DNA of 64,000 nt. Source: Burkholderia latens (GTDB taxonomy: Bacteria; Pseudomonadota; Gammaproteobacteria; Burkholderiales; Burkholderiaceae). The position numbers were made by a program, and so were the translations under genes. The stretch is from assembly GCF_902499045.1 (NCBI RefSeq), contig NZ_CABVPL010000023.1:33508-97507 (forward strand). Reading direction: 5' to 3'. Every line of letters starts with the position of its first letter. The first letter of the stretch is position 1. Shown here one piece after another: positions 54,225-63,854 of the stretch. The notes below the pieces were generated by a model. It did not search any database and was not told the DNA's origin. It was given only the letters and a program-made list of their open reading frames with translations.

Positions 54225-56474
54225 CTACATGGTGACGAGCCGGCGCGCGTAGTCGGCCGGGTCGAGCGGCCGGCCGAACAGGTAGCCCTGCTGCATGTCG
54301 CAGCCGATCTGCTGCAGAAACCACGACTGCGCCTGCGTCTCGACGCCTTCGGCGGTCACTTTCATCCCGAGCGAGTGCGCCATCGCGACGACCGCCTGCG
54401 TGATCGCGACCGAGTCGCGGTGATCGGGCACGCCCGACACGAACGACCGGTCGACCTTCAGGTTGTGCAGCGGAAAACGCTTCAGGTACGCGAGCGACGA
54501 ATAACCGGTGCCGAAGTCGTCGACCGAGATCCGCACGTTCATGTCCGTCAACGCTTCGAGCATCGGCATCACGGTATCCGTATCATTCATCAGCACGCCT
54601 TCGGTAATCTCCAGCTCGAGCGCGCCCGGATCGAGCTGCGTCTGCGCGAGGCAGTCGTACACCGATTCGACGAGCCCTTCGTGGAACTGCCGCGGCGACA
54701 GGTTCACCGCCACCATCAGGTCGGGCGCGATCGTGCGGCGCCATTCGGCCGCCTGCCGGCAGGCGGTTTCGAGCACCCACTGGCCGATCGCGACGATGAG
54801 CCCGGTATCCTCGGCGACTGGAATGAACTCCGCCGGCGACATCGGCCCGAGCTCCGGGCTCGTCCATCGCAGCAACGCTTCGGCGCCGACCGTGCGGCCG
54901 CTGCGCGCATCGACGACCGGCTGGTACGCGAGCCGCAGCGTATCCGACGAGATCGCGCGGCGCAGCGACTGCTCGATCGCGAAGCGGCGCTGCAGGCGCA
55001 CGTTCAGCTGCGCGGTGAAGAACGTGAAGTGGTTGCGGCCGCGCTGCTTCGCGTCGTACATCGCGGAGTCGGCGTTGCGCATCAGCGTGACCGCGTCGTC
55101 GCCGTCGCGCGGCGCGACGCTGATCCCGATCGACACGCCGAGCCAGTACTCGTTGTTCGCGATCGCGAACGGCTTCGCGATCGTGTCGATCACCTCGCGC
55201 GCGAGCGCGGACAGCTCGTCGGGATCGTCGCAATGGTCGACGAGGATCACGAACTCGTCGCCGCCGACGCGCGTGAGCGCATGCCGGCCGCCGCCGCACG
55301 CGACGAGCCGCGCGGCGACGCTGCGCAGCAGCGCATCGCCCGCGTCGTGGCCGGCCGTGTCGTTGACCTTCTTGAACCCGACGAGATCGATGAACAGGAT
55401 CGCGACGCGCGCGGTCCCGTCCGCCCGGTCGCGCGCGCCGAACAGTTCGCGCATCCGGTCGGACAGCCAACGGCGGTTGTAGAGGCCCGTCAGCGCATCG
55501 CGCGTCGCCAGGTAGCGCAATTGCTGCTGCGCGTCGCGCACCGGGCCGATGTCGTGGAACGACACGAGCACCGATTCGGGCTGCGTCTCGCCCGGCTTCA
55601 CGATCGGCACCGCGTTGCCGCGCACCCAGATGATGTCGCCGTCCGCGAGCCCGAATCCGACCGTGTAGTCGAGCAGCGGCGTTGCCGTGGCGAGCGCGCG
55701 CCGGCTCGGCCATTCGTCGGGCGCGATCGGCGTGCCGTTCTCGTGCAGCTTGTACAGGATCACCGTCGACAGCCGCCGGCCGACGAGTTCGCCCTTCACG
55801 CGCATCATCCGGTTCGCGCTCGGATTGCTCGCGATCACGACGCCGTCGCGCGACACGACGAGAATCCCTTCGTTCAGGCTGTTGACGACGAGGCGGTGAT
55901 GCTCCTCGCTGCGCACGAGCTGGCGCGCGATCGAATCCTGGTGGACCGCGAGACCGACGCTGTTGCCGATGTCGCGCAGCAGGTCCGTTTCGACGTCGGT
56001 CGGCCGGCGCCGCGTGCGGTGATACACCGCGAACGCGCCGAGCACGGTGCCGGCGTCGTCCAGAAACGGCACGGACCAGCACGCGCGCAATCCGAACGGC
56101 AGCGCGATCGACCGGAACTCGGCCCACAGCGGATCGGTTTCGATGTCCTCGACGGCGATCATCCGGCGCTCGTGCATCGCGGTGCCGCACGAGCCGGCCG
56201 CCGGCCCGATCGGCGCGCCTTCGATCGCGGCGCTGTACGCCGCGGGCAGCGACGGTGCGGCGCCGACGTGCACGTGGACGCCATCCGCGTCGAGCAGCAG
56301 GACCGTGCACGATGCGCCGTCGCCAAGCAATCCCTCGGCGCGCCGGCACACTTCGACGAGCAGCTCCGGCAGCGGTGTGTTGCGCGTGATGAGTCTCAGC
56401 ACGCTTTGCTCGGATGCGAGCACTTCCGCTGCCAGCCCGAGGCTGTAGCGAGAACTTTGCGGTTCGGTATTCAA
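54225..56474 (-). CDS. GAF-PAS-GGDEF-EAL cyclic-di-GMP protein
   Basis: A 749-residue cytoplasmic protein using a TTG start at 56474 with AGGA ahead. GAF covers about 25-180, PAS about 190-310, GGDEF about 320-485 (intact GGDEF at 404-408) and EAL about 500-745 with E532-A-L in AEALLRW and the loop-6 motif DDFGTGYSS. Both catalytic motifs are intact, so it could be a cyclase, a phosphodiesterase, or both; phosphodiesterase with GTP-regulated GGDEF is common. There is no membrane segment. It converges on wspR with a three-base gap, linking two c-di-GMP genes. Confidence 0.93.
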   Translation of the reverse strand: MNTEPQSSRYSLGLAAEVLASEQSVLRLITRNTPLPELLVEVCRRAEGLLGDGASCTVLLLDADGVHVHVGAAPSLPAAYSAAIEGAPIGPAAGSCGTAMHERRMIAVEDIETDPLWAEFRSIALPFGLRACWSVPFLDDAGTVLGAFAVYHRTRRRPTDVETDLLRDIGNSVGLAVHQDSIARQLVRSEEHHRLVVNSLNEGILVVSRDGVVIASNPSANRMMRVKGELVGRRLSTVILYKLHENGTPIAPDEWPSRRALATATPLLDYTVGFGLADGDIIWVRGNAVPIVKPGETQPESVLVSFHDIGPVRDAQQQLRYLATRDALTGLYNRRWLSDRMRELFGARDRADGTARVAILFIDLVGFKKVNDTAGHDAGDALLRSVAARLVACGGGRHALTRVGGDEFVILVDHCDDPDELSALAREVIDTIAKPFAIANNEYWLGVSIGISVAPRDGDDAVTLMRNADSAMYDAKQRGRNHFTFFTAQLNVRLQRRFAIEQSLRRAISSDTLRLAYQPVVDARSGRTVGAEALLRWTSPELGPMSPAEFIPVAEDTGLIVAIGQWVLETACRQAAEWRRTIAPDLMVAVNLSPRQFHEGLVESVYDCLAQTQLDPGALELEITEGVLMNDTDTVMPMLEALTDMNVRISVDDFGTGYSSLAYLKRFPLHNLKVDRSFVSGVPDHRDSVAITQAVVAMAHSLGMKVTAEGVETQAQSWFLQQIGCDMQQGYLFGRPLDPADYARRLVTM

Positions 56475-56719
56475 GCTGAATCCTGCCGTCGGTTCGATCG
56501 GGTCTGGTGCGCCCGATTCGTTAGCGGTCCTTCGTGCCGTTCATCGCCCCGGGTTTACGCGACCCCGGTGCGTCCCCTTTCGTGCGCGCCCCGATGCGCA
56601 CCACAGTTCATTTAATACCAATCCGTGCGTGCCGTATATCCGTGTGCATCAGGGCTTACGCGCGGTCGGGGGTCGCATCCGCTGACGATTCGTCTGACGG
56701 TTGTGTGGCGCCGCGGCCT

Positions 56720-57613
56720 TCAGTCCCTGCGGATATGTTCGGCGAGGAAATCGATCAGCAGACGCACGCGCGGCAGCAGCCCGCGCCGCGACGGGAACAC
56801 CGCGTGCACCACGCCGCCCTTCGGCGCCCATCCGGGCAGCACGTCGATCAGCGTGCCGTCGCGCAGCGCGTCGTCGACGACCATGCACGGTAGCTGCACG
56901 ATGCCGACGCCGTGCATCGCCGCGTCGCGCAGCGCGTGCATGTCGTCGGTGACGTAGCGCGGATGATGACGCAGCTGCGCGTGTTCGCCGTTCGGCCCGA
57001 CCAGTTGCCACACGTGATGCCGCGCCGGCCCCCAGTCCAGGCTCGGCTCGCCGGCGAGCTCGGCCGGATCGGTCGGCACCGCGCGCCCGCGCTGCCACTG
57101 CGGCGCGGCCACCAGCCGCTGCGGGCTGTCGCCGAGGATCCGCATCACGAGGCCGCTGTCCTCCAGCGGCGGGAAGCGCACGCGCAGCGCGAGATCGAAG
57201 CCCTCGCTCAACAGGTCGACACGGCGGTTCGTCGCCTCGAGATGCACGTGCACCTCCGGATGGATCGCCATGAAGCGCGCGACGAGTTCGCTCACGCGAT
57301 ATTCGAGCAGCGCGGTCGGACAGCTCACGCGGACGATCCCGCGCGGCTCCGCATGCCGGCGCTCGATCACCTCGCGCGCCGCGTCGGCTTCGACCAGCAC
57401 CGCGAGACAGCGCTCGTAGAATTCGCGGCCGGTTTCGGTGACCGTGAAATGACGCGTGGTCCGTTGCAGCAGCCGCACGTCGTATTGCGCCTCCAGCGCC
57501 GCGATGCGGCGGCTCAGCGTCGATTTGGGGATATCCAGCGCGCGCCCCGCCTGCGTGAATCCGCCATGCTCGACCACTTTGACGAAATAGTAGAGGTCGT
57601 TCAGGTCATCCAT
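56720..57613 (-). CDS. LysR-family transcriptional regulator
   Basis: A 297-residue regulator starting at 57613 (MDDLNDLYYFVKVVEHGGFT). The helix-turn-helix is in residues 6-60, and the effector domain covers the rest, of the group near PtxR/DmlR. The start codon region holds the inverted repeat TGTTC-N8-GAACA (57617-57634), which suggests autoregulation. It is divergent from the cysteine hydrolase gene and probably controls it. Confidence 0.9.
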   Translation of the reverse strand: MDDLNDLYYFVKVVEHGGFTQAGRALDIPKSTLSRRIAALEAQYDVRLLQRTTRHFTVTETGREFYERCLAVLVEADAAREVIERRHAEPRGIVRVSCPTALLEYRVSELVARFMAIHPEVHVHLEATNRRVDLLSEGFDLALRVRFPPLEDSGLVMRILGDSPQRLVAAPQWQRGRAVPTDPAELAGEPSLDWGPARHHVWQLVGPNGEHAQLRHHPRYVTDDMHALRDAAMHGVGIVQLPCMVVDDALRDGTLIDVLPGWAPKGGVVHAVFPSRRGLLPRVRLLIDFLAEHIRRD

Positions 57614-57913
57614 GATTGTTCCACCCATAGAACACTGAAGGCATTCTAAGGGACTGGAATCGCGGTTGTTGCGCGAATAGCATCCTTGTTCCCTGCGGAT
57701 CGATTACGGCGGCGCGGCCGGAGACTTTCCCGAAGTAGCCGTCGCGCGCCGAATCGATTGACTAAGCTTGGAGCATTCGCCCGCGACGCACGCGCCGACG
57801 GAGGCGTGCGACAGCGCAGGCGACCCGCTGCGACGACGATCCCGACGCCGCGGCCGCGGCACCCTGGACCCTCGGGATTTTTCTCACTTCCTGCTTTGTC
57901 TCTGGAGGCAACC
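57614..57913. other. divergent promoter region of LysR and cysteine hydrolase genes
   Basis: This 300-base gap contains TGTTC-N8-GAACA (57617-57634) at the LysR start and, near the hydrolase, GGAGG at 57904-57908. The middle is GC-rich and has no gene. Confidence 0.5.
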
Positions 57914-58552
57914 ATGGCAAGCGAACCGATTCGCGATCCCGCGAACGACCACCTGCTCACCCCGCAGAACGCCGCATTCATCGTCATCGATTACCAGCCG
58001 GTCCAGGTGAACTCGATCGCGTCGATGGATCGCCAGCTGCTGATCAACAACATCGTCGGCGCATCGAAGGCCGCTGTCGCGTACAAGCTGCCGATCGTCC
58101 ACTCCACCGTCAACGTGAAGACCGGCCTGAACAAGCCGCCGATCCCGCAGCTGCGCGCGGCGCTCGAAGGCTATCCGACCTACGACCGCACCAGCATCAA
58201 TTCGTGGGAAGACGTCGAGTTCCGCAAGGCGGTCGAAGCCACCGGCCGCAAGAAGCTGATCATGACCGCGCTGTGGACCGAGGCGTGCCTGACCTTCCCG
58301 GCACTCGATGCGCTGAAGGCCGGCTACGAAGTGTATGTGGTCGTCGACGCGGTCGGCGGCACGTCGGTCGCCGCGCACGAAGCGGCGCTGCGCCGCATCG
58401 AGCAGGCCGGCGGGCAGATGATCAGCGTCGCGCAGTTGTTCTGCGAGCTGCAGCGCGACTGGGCGCGCAGCGAAACCGTGCCGGCATTCATGAACCTGTT
58501 CATCGAAACCGGCGGCACCGCGGGCATCCAGTTCTCGTACGACAAGAGTTGA
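57914..58552 (+). CDS. isochorismatase-like cysteine hydrolase
   Basis: A 212-residue hydrolase of the isochorismatase superfamily, YcaC-like. The catalytic triad is Asp in FIVIDYQP (about residue 28), Lys in the GRKKLIM segment and Cys in TEACLTFPAL (about 118), with the cis-peptide turn near it. GGAGG precedes the ATG. Substrates in this group include isochorismate, nicotinamide and carbamoyl amides; the exact one cannot be told. Confidence 0.93.
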   Translation: MASEPIRDPANDHLLTPQNAAFIVIDYQPVQVNSIASMDRQLLINNIVGASKAAVAYKLPIVHSTVNVKTGLNKPPIPQLRAALEGYPTYDRTSINSWEDVEFRKAVEATGRKKLIMTALWTEACLTFPALDALKAGYEVYVVVDAVGGTSVAAHEAALRRIEQAGGQMISVAQLFCELQRDWARSETVPAFMNLFIETGGTAGIQFSYDKS

Positions 58553-58637
58553 GGCCGGCCGCCGCGCGCGTGCGGCGGTGTGGGCGCGCGTCCGGCGCGC
58601 GTCGGAGCCGCTCGAGCGCATAGCGTCGCCGACGTGG

Positions 58638-58666
58638 ATCGCCCCGCCCGGACCGGGCGGGGCGAT
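58638..58666. terminator. strong hairpin after the cysteine hydrolase gene
   Basis: ATCGCCCCGCCCG and CGGGCGGGGCGAT form a 13-base perfect stem with a GAC loop, 86 bases after the hydrolase stop. A weak T-rich stretch (TTCCGTTT) follows. It separates this gene from the dehalogenase-like gene. Confidence 0.7.
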
Positions 58667-58819
58667 TCCGTTTCGGCATTGCGTCCTCCGCCCTCCGCTC
58701 GCCGCGACGGCGCGTTCAGCCGCGTTTTCGTATCCGTGATTCAATGTCGTTCGAGCCGGCGTCGAGCGTTCCCGCAACGCAGCGCCGGGTGTGTCCACCG
58801 ACGACCTTCACGGAATCCC

Positions 58820-59542
58820 ATGACGAACCCTGCCGATATCAAGGCGCTCGTTTTCGACGTGTTCGGAACGATCGTCGACTGGAGAAGCGGCGTCGCGCGC
58901 GACGCCGCCGCGTTCCTCGCGCGCCATGCGCCCGATGTCGATCCGCTCGAATTCGCCGATACGTGGCGCCGCGAATATTCGCCGTCGATGGAGGAAATCC
59001 GCAGCGGCCGCAGGCGCTACGTGCGGCTCGACGTGCTGCATCGCGAGAACCTCGTGCGAACGCTCGACCGCTACGGGATCGACGGCGTGCCGGACGACGA
59101 AATAGACGCGCTCAACCTCGCGTGGCACCGGCTCGACCCGTGGCCCGATTCCGTCGCCGCACTGCAGCGGCTGAAGCGGCGCTACGTGATCGCGCCGCTG
59201 TCGAACGGCAATATCCGGCTGATGGTCGACGTCGCGAAACGCGGCGGCCTGCCATGGGACGCGATTCTCGGCGCCGAAGTCTCGCACGCGTACAAGCCGT
59301 CGCCGAAGGTCTATACCGACGCGGTCGAGATTCTCGGTGTCGCGCCGGCCGAGCTGTGCCTGGTCGCCGCGCACAACGGCGACCTCGCCGCCGCGCGGCA
59401 ACTCGGGCTCGCGACCGCGTTCGTGCTGCGGCCGTCCGAGCACGGACCGAACCAGACTACCGACCTGAAAGCCGATGATGCGTGGGACTTCGACGTGAAG
59501 AATCTGCACGAACTGGCGGACCGGCTCGGTTGCGCGGACTAG
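58820..59542 (+). CDS. haloacid dehalogenase type II-like hydrolase
   Basis: A 240-residue HAD-superfamily hydrolase. The nucleophile Asp13 is in VFDVFGT, the second motif Ser-Asn is in PLSNGN, the Lys in AYKPSPKVY, and the acidic motif in AAHNGDLAAAR. This arrangement is of the L-2-haloacid dehalogenase type, though many members act on phosphates or unknown substrates; the segment AAHNGD differs from the SSNxxD found in well-studied dehalogenases. The enzyme is probably cytoplasmic. Confidence 0.87.
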   Translation: MTNPADIKALVFDVFGTIVDWRSGVARDAAAFLARHAPDVDPLEFADTWRREYSPSMEEIRSGRRRYVRLDVLHRENLVRTLDRYGIDGVPDDEIDALNLAWHRLDPWPDSVAALQRLKRRYVIAPLSNGNIRLMVDVAKRGGLPWDAILGAEVSHAYKPSPKVYTDAVEILGVAPAELCLVAAHNGDLAAARQLGLATAFVLRPSEHGPNQTTDLKADDAWDFDVKNLHELADRLGCAD

Positions 59543-59757
59543 GTATCGACGGCGCCCAACGACGCGCGACCGATCGCGATGCACGATGAACGGGACGATC
59601 GAGTACGCGCGCCGCACGCGGCTGGAAGATGCCGCAACCGTCTCCGATTGCGATGCGCACGCGCGATGCCGTCGGCGCGACGCGCCGTAGTCCGCAGGTT
59701 CCTGCGCGGCGGCGGGCTGCCGATCGACCGCCGCCCTCCGCGTCACCCGCCGATCCG

Positions 59758-60717
59758 CTATTCCGGCTCCCCGACGAACCGCAGCCGCTGCGACTCTCCC
59801 ATCAGCAACGCGCGATTCGCATCGGCCGCCGCGCGCAGGTAATCCCATAGCGCCGTCACGCGCCGCAGCTTGCGCAGATCCTCGCGGCACGTCAGCCAGA
59901 AGCAGCGCGTGACCACCACGTCATCCGGCAGCACCGGCACCAGCGCCGGCTGCGTGGCCGCCATGAAGCACGGCAGGATCGCGAGCGCGCCGCCCTGCAG
60001 CGCCGCGAACACCTGCGCGATCACGCTCGTCGTGCGCAAGCCGGCCGTCGCGCCGGGCACCGCGCGCTCCAGGTACAGCAACTCGCTGCTGAACGCGAGA
60101 TCGTCGACGTAGCTGATGAACGCATGCCGTGCAAGATCGTCGGTGCTCGCGATCGGAGGATGATGCGCGAGATAGTCGCGCGTCGCATAGAGCCTCAGCT
60201 GGTAGTCGCACAGCTTCGTGGCCACGTAGGGCCCGCGCTCCGGCCGCTCCAGCGTGATCGCGAGGTCGGCCTCGCGCTTCGGCAGGTTCACGAAATGCGG
60301 AACCGGCAGCAGGTCGACCGTCACGTGCGGATGCGCGACGCGAAACCGCGCAAGCTGCGGCGCGAGAAAGAAACAGCCGAACCCTTCGGTCGACCCGATC
60401 CGCACGTGGCCCGACAGCGCCTCGCCGGTGTTCGCGACCTGGTCGCACGCGGACTGCACGGTCGTCTCCATCGCATCCGCATACGCGACGAGCCGCTGGC
60501 CTTCGGCCGTCAGCGTGAAGCCGCCGGAGCGCGACTTGTCGAACAGCAGCGTGCCCATCGCGGCCTCGAGCGCGCGGATGCGCCGCGCGACGGTCGTGTA
60601 GTCGACGCCGAGGCGCTTCGCCGCGCCGCTCGCGCGCTGCGTGCGCGCGACTTCGAGGAAAAAGCGCAGGTCGTCCCAGTTCAGGTTGCCGGAAACCGGC
60701 TCGGTGGCGTGTCGCAT
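59758..60717 (-). CDS. LysR-family transcriptional regulator
   Basis: A 319-residue regulator from the ATG at 60717. The DNA-binding region (residues about 14-70) reads LNWDDLRFFLEVARTQRASG, with YTTVARRIRALE as recognition helix. The effector domain is typical. It is divergent from the MHS-family transporter, which it probably regulates. Confidence 0.91.
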   Translation of the reverse strand: MRHATEPVSGNLNWDDLRFFLEVARTQRASGAAKRLGVDYTTVARRIRALEAAMGTLLFDKSRSGGFTLTAEGQRLVAYADAMETTVQSACDQVANTGEALSGHVRIGSTEGFGCFFLAPQLARFRVAHPHVTVDLLPVPHFVNLPKREADLAITLERPERGPYVATKLCDYQLRLYATRDYLAHHPPIASTDDLARHAFISYVDDLAFSSELLYLERAVPGATAGLRTTSVIAQVFAALQGGALAILPCFMAATQPALVPVLPDDVVVTRCFWLTCREDLRKLRRVTALWDYLRAAADANRALLMGESQRLRFVGEPE

Positions 60718-60873
60718 CGCAGGGGAAAAGGCAGGTGTCTCCGGGCCGGCCGTCGATATGCATAAACGCACATCCAACCGGTTTTCTTGTCGGTACATCG
60801 TGGATCCGCGCATAACTATACTCGACCGTGACCTGCGGACCATGAGCCGCGGGCAACAAAAACCGGAGACACC
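60718..60873. promoter_or_regulatory. divergent promoter region of LysR and MHS transporter genes
   Basis: A 156-base gap between start codons. It has a moderately AT-rich centre near 60770-60830 (CATAAACGCAC and CATAACTATAC) which may contain the transporter promoter. No clear inverted repeat was found. Confidence 0.4.
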
Positions 60874-62193
60874 ATGCAGACCCGATCCACCCTCGATGAG
60901 CATGCGACCATCGCGACACCCGTGCCCGAGCGCACCGCGAAGCACTACCTGCTGGCCGGCTGGGCCAGCATGGCCGGCACCACGATCGAGTGGTACGACT
61001 TCTTCCTCTACGGCACCGCAGCCGCGCTCGTCTTCAACCGCATCTTCTTCCCGTCGCTGGACCCCGTCGTCGGCACGCTCGCCGCGTTCGGCACGTTCGC
61101 GGTCGGCTTCATCGGCCGGCCGATGGGCGGCATCGTGTTCGGCCACTTCGGCGACCGCATCGGCCGCAAGGCGATGCTGATGATCACGCTGCTGCTGATG
61201 GGCGTGCCGAGCATGATCATAGGGTTGATCCCGTCATACGACAGCATCGGCTACTGGGCCGCCGCGCTGTTGATCGCGATGCGCTTCCTGCAGGGAATGG
61301 CGGTGGGCGGCGAATGGGGCGGCGCGGTGCTGATGGCCGTCGAGCACGCGCCGAAGGGCCGCAAGGGGCTGTTCGGCAGCCTGCCACAGACGGGCGTCGG
61401 GCTCGGGCTGATCCTGTCGTCGCTCGCGATGGCCGCGGTCGCCGCACTGCCGGACGCCGACATGCTGTCGTGGGGCTGGCGCGTGCCGTTCCTCGCGAGC
61501 ATCGCGCTCGTCGGCCTCGGCTGGTTCATCCGCGCGAAGGTGCCCGAGTCGCCGGACTTCGAGAAGATGCAGCGCCAGGGCAAGGCGGAAAAGTCGCCGG
61601 TGACGGCCGCGCTGCGGCGCCATCCGCGCGAGGTGCTGACGATCGTCGGCGCGCGCGCCGCCGAGAACACGTGGTTCTACATGGTCGTCACGTTCGCGCT
61701 CGCATATGCGACGCAGCAGCTGCATCTGCCGAAGGCCGAGATGCTGCACGCGATCACGGCCGGCGCGGTGCTGTCGCTCGTCACGATGCCGCTGTGCGGA
61801 CATCTGAGCGACCGCATCGGCCAGCGCAGGATGTTCGCGATCGGCCTCGTGCTGATGTGCGCATTCGCCGCGCCGTTCTTCATGATGCTCGGCACGCAGC
61901 AGACGTCGACCGCATGGTGGGCGATCGTGCTCGGCCTCGGCGTCGTGTTTCCGATCCTGTATGCGCCGGAGGCGCTGCTGTTCGCGCAGCAGTTTCCGGC
62001 GGAAATCCGCTACAGCGGCATCTCGCTGTCGGTGCAGCTCGCCGGCGTGATCGGCGGCGGCTTCGCGCCGATGATCGCGACGTCGCTGCTCAAGGCCGGC
62101 GGCGGCCAGCCGCATTACGTGATCGCGTATCTCGTCGGCTTCGGCGTGTTCGCGCTTGCTTGTACCGCGCTGATGCGGCCGGCGCGGACGTAG
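60874..62193 (+). CDS. MHS-family MFS transporter
   Basis: A 439-residue major facilitator of the metabolite:H+ symporter family (ShiA, ProP, KgtP type). The N-terminal GTTIEWYDFFLYGT is the classical MHS start, with the RIGRKAML and GHFGDRIGRK loops between helices 2 and 3. Twelve transmembrane helices are expected. Substrate is a small organic acid; the nearby valine-catabolism genes suggest a branched-chain derived acid, but this is only by position. GGAGAC precedes the ATG. Confidence 0.94.
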   Translation: MQTRSTLDEHATIATPVPERTAKHYLLAGWASMAGTTIEWYDFFLYGTAAALVFNRIFFPSLDPVVGTLAAFGTFAVGFIGRPMGGIVFGHFGDRIGRKAMLMITLLLMGVPSMIIGLIPSYDSIGYWAAALLIAMRFLQGMAVGGEWGGAVLMAVEHAPKGRKGLFGSLPQTGVGLGLILSSLAMAAVAALPDADMLSWGWRVPFLASIALVGLGWFIRAKVPESPDFEKMQRQGKAEKSPVTAALRRHPREVLTIVGARAAENTWFYMVVTFALAYATQQLHLPKAEMLHAITAGAVLSLVTMPLCGHLSDRIGQRRMFAIGLVLMCAFAAPFFMMLGTQQTSTAWWAIVLGLGVVFPILYAPEALLFAQQFPAEIRYSGISLSVQLAGVIGGGFAPMIATSLLKAGGGQPHYVIAYLVGFGVFALACTALMRPART

Positions 62194-62310
62194 GCACACC
62201 GGCCCGCGTCACCCGATTTCCGTTCGATCTGCCGTCCGCCGTGCAAGCACGCGCGGCGGACGCAGGCCGCCCGTTTTCTTCGCACCACCACCGTTTCCCC
62301 GGAGAGTTCC

Positions 62311-63837
62311 ATGAACGCCGCAGTTCCCCAGACCACCCTCGCCCTGCCCACCGCCAAGCTGCTGATCGACGGCGCGTTCGTCGATTCGCAAAGCGCCGAA
62401 TGGGGCGACGTCGTCAACCCCGCGACGCAGGAAATCATCGGCCGCGTGCCGTATGCGACGCTCGACGAGGTCGATGCCGCGATCGCGTCCGCGCAGCGCG
62501 CGTTCCAGACGTGGAAAACGACGCCGATCGGTGCGCGCATGCGCATCATGCTGAAGTTCCAGGATCTCGTGCGCCGCAATCTCGAACGGATCGCGCACAC
62601 GCTGACGGCCGAGCAAGGCAAGACGCTGCCCGACGCGCAGGGCGACATCTTCCGCGGCCTCGAAGTGGTCGAGCATGCGTGCTCGATCGGCACGCTGCAG
62701 CAAGGCGAATTCGCGGAGAACGTCGCGGGCGGCGTCGATACCTACACGCTGCGCCAGCCGATCGGCGTGTGCGCGGGCATCACGCCGTTCAATTTCCCCG
62801 GCATGATCCCGCTGTGGATGTTCCCGATGGCGATCGTGTGCGGCAACACGTTCGTGCTGAAACCGTCCGAACAGGATCCGCTGTCGACGATGCAGCTCGT
62901 CGAGCTCGCGATCGAGGCCGGGGTGCCGAAGGGCGTGCTGAACGTCGTGCACGGCGGCAAGACGGTGGTCGACCGCCTGTGCACGCATCCGGACGTCAAG
63001 GCGATTTCGTTCGTCGGCTCGACGCGCGTCGGCACGCACGTGTACAACCTCGGCAGCCAGCACGGCAAGCGCGTGCAATCGATGATGGGCGCGAAGAATC
63101 ACGCGGTCGTGCTGCCCGACGCGCATCGCGAGCAGACGATCAACGCGCTTGTCGGCGCGGGCTTCGGCGCGGCCGGCCAGCGCTGCATGGCGACGTCGGT
63201 CGTCGTGCTGGTCGGCAGCGCGCGCGACTGGCTGCCCGATCTCGTCGAGAAGGCGAAGGCGCTGAAGGTCAATGCGGGCGCAGAGGCCGGCACCGACGTC
63301 GGGCCGGTCGTGTCGAAGGCGGCGAAGGCGCGCATCGTGTCGCTGATCGACGCCGGCGTGAACGAAGGCGCGACGCTGCTGCTCGACGGCCGCGACGTGA
63401 CGGTGCCCGGCTACGAACACGGCAACTTCGTCGGCCCGACGATCTTCTCCGGCGTGACGACCGACATGTCGATCTACCGGGAAGAAATCTTCGGGCCGGT
63501 GGTGGTCGTGATGGAAGCCGACACGCTCGACGACGCGATCGCGCTCGTCAACGCGAACCCGATGGGCAACGGCGTCGGGCTCTTCACGCAGAGCGGCGCG
63601 GCCGCGCGCAAGTTCCAGAGCGAGATCGACGTCGGGCAGGTCGGCATCAACATCCCGATTCCGGTGCCGGTCCCGTACTTCAGCTTCACCGGCTCGCGCG
63701 GCTCGAAGCTCGGCGATCTCGGCCCGTACGGCAAGCAGGTCGTGCAGTTCTACACGCAGACGAAGACCGTCACCGCGCGCTGGTTCGACGACGACGCGAC
63801 GGCCGGCGGCGTGAACACGACGATCGCGCTGCGCTGA
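62311..63837 (+). CDS. mmsA: CoA-acylating methylmalonate-semialdehyde dehydrogenase
   Basis: A 508-residue aldehyde dehydrogenase that turns methylmalonate semialdehyde into propionyl-CoA in valine degradation. It has [27 protein letters not shown], and the catalytic Cys292 in [11 protein letters not shown]. The last part [16 protein letters not shown] fits MmsA. GGAGAG lies ahead of the ATG. 3-hydroxyisobutyrate dehydrogenase follows 17 bases later. Confidence 0.96.
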   Translation: MNAAVPQTTLALPTAKLLIDGAFVDSQSAEWGDVVNPATQEIIGRVPYATLDEVDAAIASAQRAFQTWKTTPIGARMRIMLKFQDLVRRNLERIAHTLTAEQGKTLPDAQGDIFRGLEVVEHACSIGTLQQGEFAENVAGGVDTYTLRQPIGVCAGITPFNFPGMIPLWMFPMAIVCGNTFVLKPSEQDPLSTMQLVELAIEAGVPKGVLNVVHGGKTVVDRLCTHPDVKAISFVGSTRVGTHVYNLGSQHGKRVQSMMGAKNHAVVLPDAHREQTINALVGAGFGAAGQRCMATSVVVLVGSARDWLPDLVEKAKALKVNAGAEAGTDVGPVVSKAAKARIVSLIDAGVNEGATLLLDGRDVTVPGYEHGNFVGPTIFSGVTTDMSIYREEIFGPVVVVMEADTLDDAIALVNANPMGNGVGLFTQSGAAARKFQSEIDVGQVGINIPIPVPVPYFSFTGSRGSKLGDLGPYGKQVVQFYTQTKTVTARWFDDDATAGGVNTTIALR

Positions 63838-63854
63838 CCCGACGGAGCCTACCC

